From NCBI GenBank assembly GCA_963843525.1, contig CAWJKM010000010.1, positions 1 to 64,000 of the forward strand: a DNA stretch of 64,000 bases, read 5' to 3'. Each line of letters opens with the position of its first letter. The stretch's first letter is position 1. A model generated the notes under the pieces. That model did not search any database and was not told where the DNA came from. It saw only the letters and a list, made by a program, of their open reading frames with translations. The position numbers and the translations under genes are program-made. Positions 60,826 through 64,000 of the stretch are shown piece after piece. The DNA is from DATJPR01 sp963843525. Lineage in GTDB: Bacteria; Bacteroidota; Ignavibacteria; UBA10030; UBA6906.

Positions 60826-62328
60826 ATGGCCGACGAACACGGGCATGAATTCCGGCGGGAACTCCGGGTGCTGGATTCCACCATGCTGGTCATGGGATCG
60901 ATGATCGGATCCGGCATCTTCATCGTCAGCGCCGACATCGCGAGGACAGTCGGAAGCCCCGGGTACCTCCTGCTGGTGTGGCTCATCACGGGGGTCATCA
61001 CCATCACCGCCGCACTGAGCTACGGCGAGCTCGCCGGCATGATGCCCCACGCCGGCGGACAGTACGTCTACCTGCGGGAAGCCTACAATCCGCTTACCGG
61101 GTTCCTGTACGGCTGGACTCTTTTTCTCGTCATTCAGTCGGGGACAATCGCGGCCGTCGCGGTGGCGTTTGCGAAATTCACCTCCCTGCTTGTCCCTTCT
61201 CTGGGTGAACAGAATATTCTCGTCACCGTCCTGGGTCACCCAATCAGCGCAGCGCAGGTGCTTGCGATAGGAACAGTTCTCCTCCTCACCGGCGTCAATT
61301 TGCGCGGGATTCACGGCGGCAGGATTGTGCAGAATATTTTCACGATCACGAAGACCGTTGCGCTCTTCGCCCTGATCGTTGCGGGTCTCGCAGTGGCCGG
61401 CAGTCACGGCACCTTCTCCATAGACCTGGCCCACTTCTGGGATGCCTCCTGGTCAAAGTTGACGAATGGCACGGTATCGACCGTGCCACTGACAGGCCTC
61501 GGCATTCTTGCCGCAATCGGCGTGGCAATGGTCGGATCATTGTTCTCCAGTGACGCCTGGAACAACATCACTTTCACCGCCGGCGAAGTGGTGAACCCCC
61601 GCCGGACCATTCCGGTGAGCCTCGCGCTCGGGACAGGGATCGTTACCCTGTTGTACCTTCTGGCGAATGTCGCATACATATCCCTCCTCCCCTTCAGCGG
61701 TTCGCCGGGCGGAACGGATGTCCTGGCCCGGGGGATTCAATTCGCGACTTCCGACCGCGTCGCTACTGCTGCTGCCTCTGTGATGTTCGGTGCGCCGGCT
61801 GCGGTATTGATGGCTGTCCTTATCATGATTTCCACCTTCGGCTGCAATAACGGACTGATCCTCGCCGGAGCGCGCGTGCAGTATGCCATGGCGAAGGATG
61901 GGCTGTTCTTCAGGCGCTGTGGATTCCTCAACAAGCGCGGTGTCCCCGGGGTCGCTCTGATCCTCCAGGCAGTCTGGGCCTCGTTGCTGTGCCTGTCCGG
62001 CACCTACGGGGACCTGCTCGATTATGTCGTTTTCGCGGTCCTCGTTTTCTACATCCTGACCGTCGGAGGGATCTTCGTCCTTCGGGTGCGCCAACCCCAT
62101 GCGGAACGCCCGTACCGGGCTTTCGGATATCCGTTTCTCCCGGCGCTCTACATCCTGGCCGCGCTGGCGATCTCCATAGATCTGCTCGTCCTCAAGCCGG
62201 CGTACACCTGGCCGGGCGTCATCATTGTCGTCATGGGGGTGCCTGTCTACCTTGTCTGGACCTTCGTACGCAGGAGATCGACGCCCTTGGAAAGTCAGCC
62301 TGATCGCGATCGGGGTCCCCGGACATGA
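60826..62328 (+). CDS. APC-family amino acid permease (LAT-like)
   Basis: About 500 residues with 12 helices. It starts with a short charged N-terminus (MADEHGHEFRRELRVLDSTM), then LVMGSMIGSGIFIVSADIAR (GSGIF), AALSYGELAGMMPHAGGQYV and YLREAYNPLTGFLYGWTLFL; later AWNNITFTAGEVVNPRRTIP and RPYRAFGYPFLPALYILAAL. This is the pattern of the SLC7/LAT-like group, distinct from the preceding CAT-like gene. ATG at 60826 has aggaaag before it; a GTG at 60790 is the other choice. It is the second gene of a permease pair, probably cotranscribed. Confidence 0.88.
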   Translation: MADEHGHEFRRELRVLDSTMLVMGSMIGSGIFIVSADIARTVGSPGYLLLVWLITGVITITAALSYGELAGMMPHAGGQYVYLREAYNPLTGFLYGWTLFLVIQSGTIAAVAVAFAKFTSLLVPSLGEQNILVTVLGHPISAAQVLAIGTVLLLTGVNLRGIHGGRIVQNIFTITKTVALFALIVAGLAVAGSHGTFSIDLAHFWDASWSKLTNGTVSTVPLTGLGILAAIGVAMVGSLFSSDAWNNITFTAGEVVNPRRTIPVSLALGTGIVTLLYLLANVAYISLLPFSGSPGGTDVLARGIQFATSDRVATAAASVMFGAPAAVLMAVLIMISTFGCNNGLILAGARVQYAMAKDGLFFRRCGFLNKRGVPGVALILQAVWASLLCLSGTYGDLLDYVVFAVLVFYILTVGGIFVLRVRQPHAERPYRAFGYPFLPALYILAALAISIDLLVLKPAYTWPGVIIVVMGVPVYLVWTFVRRRSTPLESQPDRDRGPRT

Positions 62329-62523
62329 TCGGACATTGGTGAGACCGTTTTCGCGATCTGTTTGTTTTTCGAATGCCTTTGACGCTTTTTTTTCGTAACG
62401 TAGAGAATTCCGACGGCGATTCGTACGGCGCCGCAGCATCTGCAAGGCCGTCATCCCTCGAGACTGTTCTCTTTCACCACTCCACAATCATAAATCCGGT
62501 CAGAAAGGAGCAATCCCCTTCGC
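62329..62523. other. Intergenic region upstream of the pyrophosphatase gene
   Basis: There is no gene in these 195 bases. A run of eight T residues near 62385-62392 and the ribosome binding site aaaggag at 62504-62510 are the only visible signals. Confidence 0.5.
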
Positions 62524-64000
62524 ATGGAACTTAATCTGATCTTTGGTATCAGTGTCTTGGGTTTGCTGTTCGCCCTGTACCTGGTGCGCGATGTCATGAA
62601 ACGCGACACGGGGACGCCGAGGATGCGCGAGATTTCGGACGCAATCAAATCTGGAGCGGAGGCGTTTCTCCGACGGCAAAACAGAACCATCCTGACGTTG
62701 GCTTTCGCGCTGGCCTGCTTGATATTTATTCTCTATGCCTTCGTTCGTGCGCATAATGTGAACGATCCCGTGGCAAGTCCAGCCTCTCTTGCATTTTGGA
62801 CGACGCTCTCCTTCCTGTTCGGTGCCCTCTGTTCTGTCGCGGCCGGGTATATGGGAATGTGGGTGGCAATCCGTTCCAACATCCGCTCTGCTGCCGGGGC
62901 GATGAAAAACATGAACAGCGCGCTCCAGCCTGCGCTGCGCGGCGGAGCGGTGTCCGGGTTTTTCGTCGTTGCCCTGAGCCTGCTTGGCGTCGCGGGACTG
63001 TTTGCGCTTGTGAACGCCTCGGGCGCAACGCAAGACGTTGCGAAAATCCCGCTCCTCATTGTGGGGTATGGATTCGGAGCGAGCTTCGTGGCGCTGTTCG
63101 CTCAACTCGGCGGAGGGATTTACACGAAAGCGGCTGATGTGGGCGCAGACCTGGTGGGCAAAGTGGAGGCAGGCATTCCGGAAGACGATCCCCGGAATCC
63201 GGCCGTCATTGCAGACCTGGTAGGGGACAACGTCGGCGACTGCGCGGGACGCGGGGCCGACCTGTTCGAATCGACGGCTGCGGAGAATATCGGCGCGATG
63301 ATTCTGGCTGCCGGACTCTACACGTCGAACAAGGCCGCCTTCGGAGAGAACGGATTGCTGAGCATCCTGCTGTTTCCCCTCGTTGCGCGCGCATTTGGTA
63401 TCATTGCCTCCATCATTGGGATCCTCTCCGTCCGTGTAAAGGAAACTGAGGACCCGATGAGCGCCCTGAACCGCGGCTATTACGTCACCGCGATTTTCGC
63501 CATGATCGGATTCTATATCGCATCACGCTGGATCTTCGGTGCAGAGTACTATCTCAACTTCTTCTTCTGCGGACTCATCGGCGTCGCCACATCGATCGCC
63601 TTCGTCATCATCACGCAATACTACACCGAATACCGGTATCGTCCCGTCAAATCGATAGCCATTGCCTCCCAGACCGGTCCGGCGACAAACATCATTGCCG
63701 GTATCGCAGTAGGCATGGAGTCGACCGGGTACCCCGTTCTCGTCATCGCTGCAGCAATTGTGAGTGCCTATATCCTGGGCGATCATTCGGGGCTTGCAAA
63801 TGCGGGCTTGTTCGGAACGGCAGTCGCCACCATGGGGATGCTTTCCACTGCGGCGTTTATCCTCGCGATGGATACTTTTGGACCGATCACCGACAACGCC
63901 GGGGGGATCGTGGAAATGAGCCAGCAACCGGCGGAAATACGGGAAAAGACGGACCGGCTCGATTCTGTCGGAAATACCACGAAGGCGCTTACGAAAGGGT
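62524..64000 (+). CDS. hppA: Membrane-bound proton-pumping pyrophosphatase, 3' partial
   Basis: Couples PPi hydrolysis to ion pumping across the inner membrane. At least 492 residues are in the window and the frame is open at its end. The catalytic loop is clear: KAADVGADLVGKVEAGIPED followed by DPRNPAVIADLVGDNVGDCA and GRGADLFEST, with the DxxxxxxxKxE and Asp-rich substrate site. Later segments are SQTGPATNIIAGIAVGMEST and MDTFGPITDNAGGIVEMSQQ. At the end, GNTTKALTKG has Lys487 where K+-dependent enzymes have Ala, which marks the K+-independent H+-pumping class. The start ATG at 62524 follows aaaggag, 13 bases away. Confidence 0.95.
   Translation, partial: MELNLIFGISVLGLLFALYLVRDVMKRDTGTPRMREISDAIKSGAEAFLRRQNRTILTLAFALACLIFILYAFVRAHNVNDPVASPASLAFWTTLSFLFGALCSVAAGYMGMWVAIRSNIRSAAGAMKNMNSALQPALRGGAVSGFFVVALSLLGVAGLFALVNASGATQDVAKIPLLIVGYGFGASFVALFAQLGGGIYTKAADVGADLVGKVEAGIPEDDPRNPAVIADLVGDNVGDCAGRGADLFESTAAENIGAMILAAGLYTSNKAAFGENGLLSILLFPLVARAFGIIASIIGILSVRVKETEDPMSALNRGYYVTAIFAMIGFYIASRWIFGAEYYLNFFFCGLIGVATSIAFVIITQYYTEYRYRPVKSIAIASQTGPATNIIAGIAVGMESTGYPVLVIAAAIVSAYILGDHSGLANAGLFGTAVATMGMLSTAAFILAMDTFGPITDNAGGIVEMSQQPAEIREKTDRLDSVGNTTKALTKG

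Overview
The window looks like three pieces of DNA from different organisms joined end to end, most likely by metagenome assembly. Piece A (1 to about 8,287) is high-GC and alphaproteobacterial in character, resembling Bradyrhizobiaceae. It holds tandem, heavily frameshifted copies of the ABC_sub_bind (PF04392) periplasmic binding protein with Tat-type leaders, a multi-GAF hybrid-style histidine kinase in three frames, and a small Smr-domain protein. Piece B (about 8,288 to 12,249) is still richer in GC and looks like a beta- or gammaproteobacterium. It begins inside a sugar ABC transporter ATPase and continues through gluconokinase, an SDR dehydrogenase, a cupin protein and a GntR/FadR regulator, a gluconate/hexuronate-type catabolic operon. 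It ends inside a secreted TPR protein. Nearly every gene in B between 8.6 and 11.1 kb is broken by small indels.

Piece C (about 12,250 to 64,000) is one coherent bacterial chromosome segment of moderate GC with mostly intact, tightly packed genes, nearly all on the minus strand up to 58 kb. A GWxTD-domain protein, a DUF4783 protein, an Omp85 protein, a SpoIIE-type phosphatase and an NtrY-like kinase point to the Bacteroidota/Chlorobi (FCB) group, probably near Ignavibacteria. That placement is an inference from gene content.

Layout of C: 12.4-16.5 kb acyl-CoA dehydrogenase, an enoyl-reductase-like SDR and glmS. 16.6-22.7 kb pgeF, a very large membrane histidine kinase, a DUF4783 protein and an FN3 lipoprotein. 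22.9-25.9 kb the pyrR-pyrB-pyrC operon, with a PyrR-type attenuator in its leader and a terminator at its end, followed by tRNA-Val(CAC). 26.0-31.5 kb a SpoIIE/RsbU-like phosphatase, a DNA-ligase-associated exonuclease, a Yip1 protein and an M20 dipeptidase. 31.7-36.0 kb an alpha/beta hydrolase, a DUF5989 protein and carB. 36.2-51.2 kb a small Cys-rich protein, a large heptamer repeat, cstA, yraN, rnhB, an Omp85 protein, a GWxTD protein, rimO, cdsA, a CPBP protease-like protein, a deoxyhypusine-synthase-like protein, a DUF3108 protein, a family 9 glycosyltransferase and dnaG. 51.4-58.2 kb a response regulator, a four-gene operon of two ATP-grasp ligases, a GNAT acetyltransferase and lysine 2,3-aminomutase, then recG. 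58.5-64 kb (plus strand) a DedA protein, two APC amino-acid permeases and a membrane pyrophosphatase running off the end.

The most interesting items are the ATP-grasp/ATP-grasp/GNAT/KamA operon (a candidate beta-lysine conjugation pathway), the deoxyhypusine-synthase-like gene with an apparently conserved catalytic Lys, and at least five unrelated-sequence but strictly 7-bp tandem repeat arrays scattered between genes of piece C. Frameshifts in glmS, the NtrY-like kinase, the exonuclease and the first APC permease suggest draft-quality sequence even in C.
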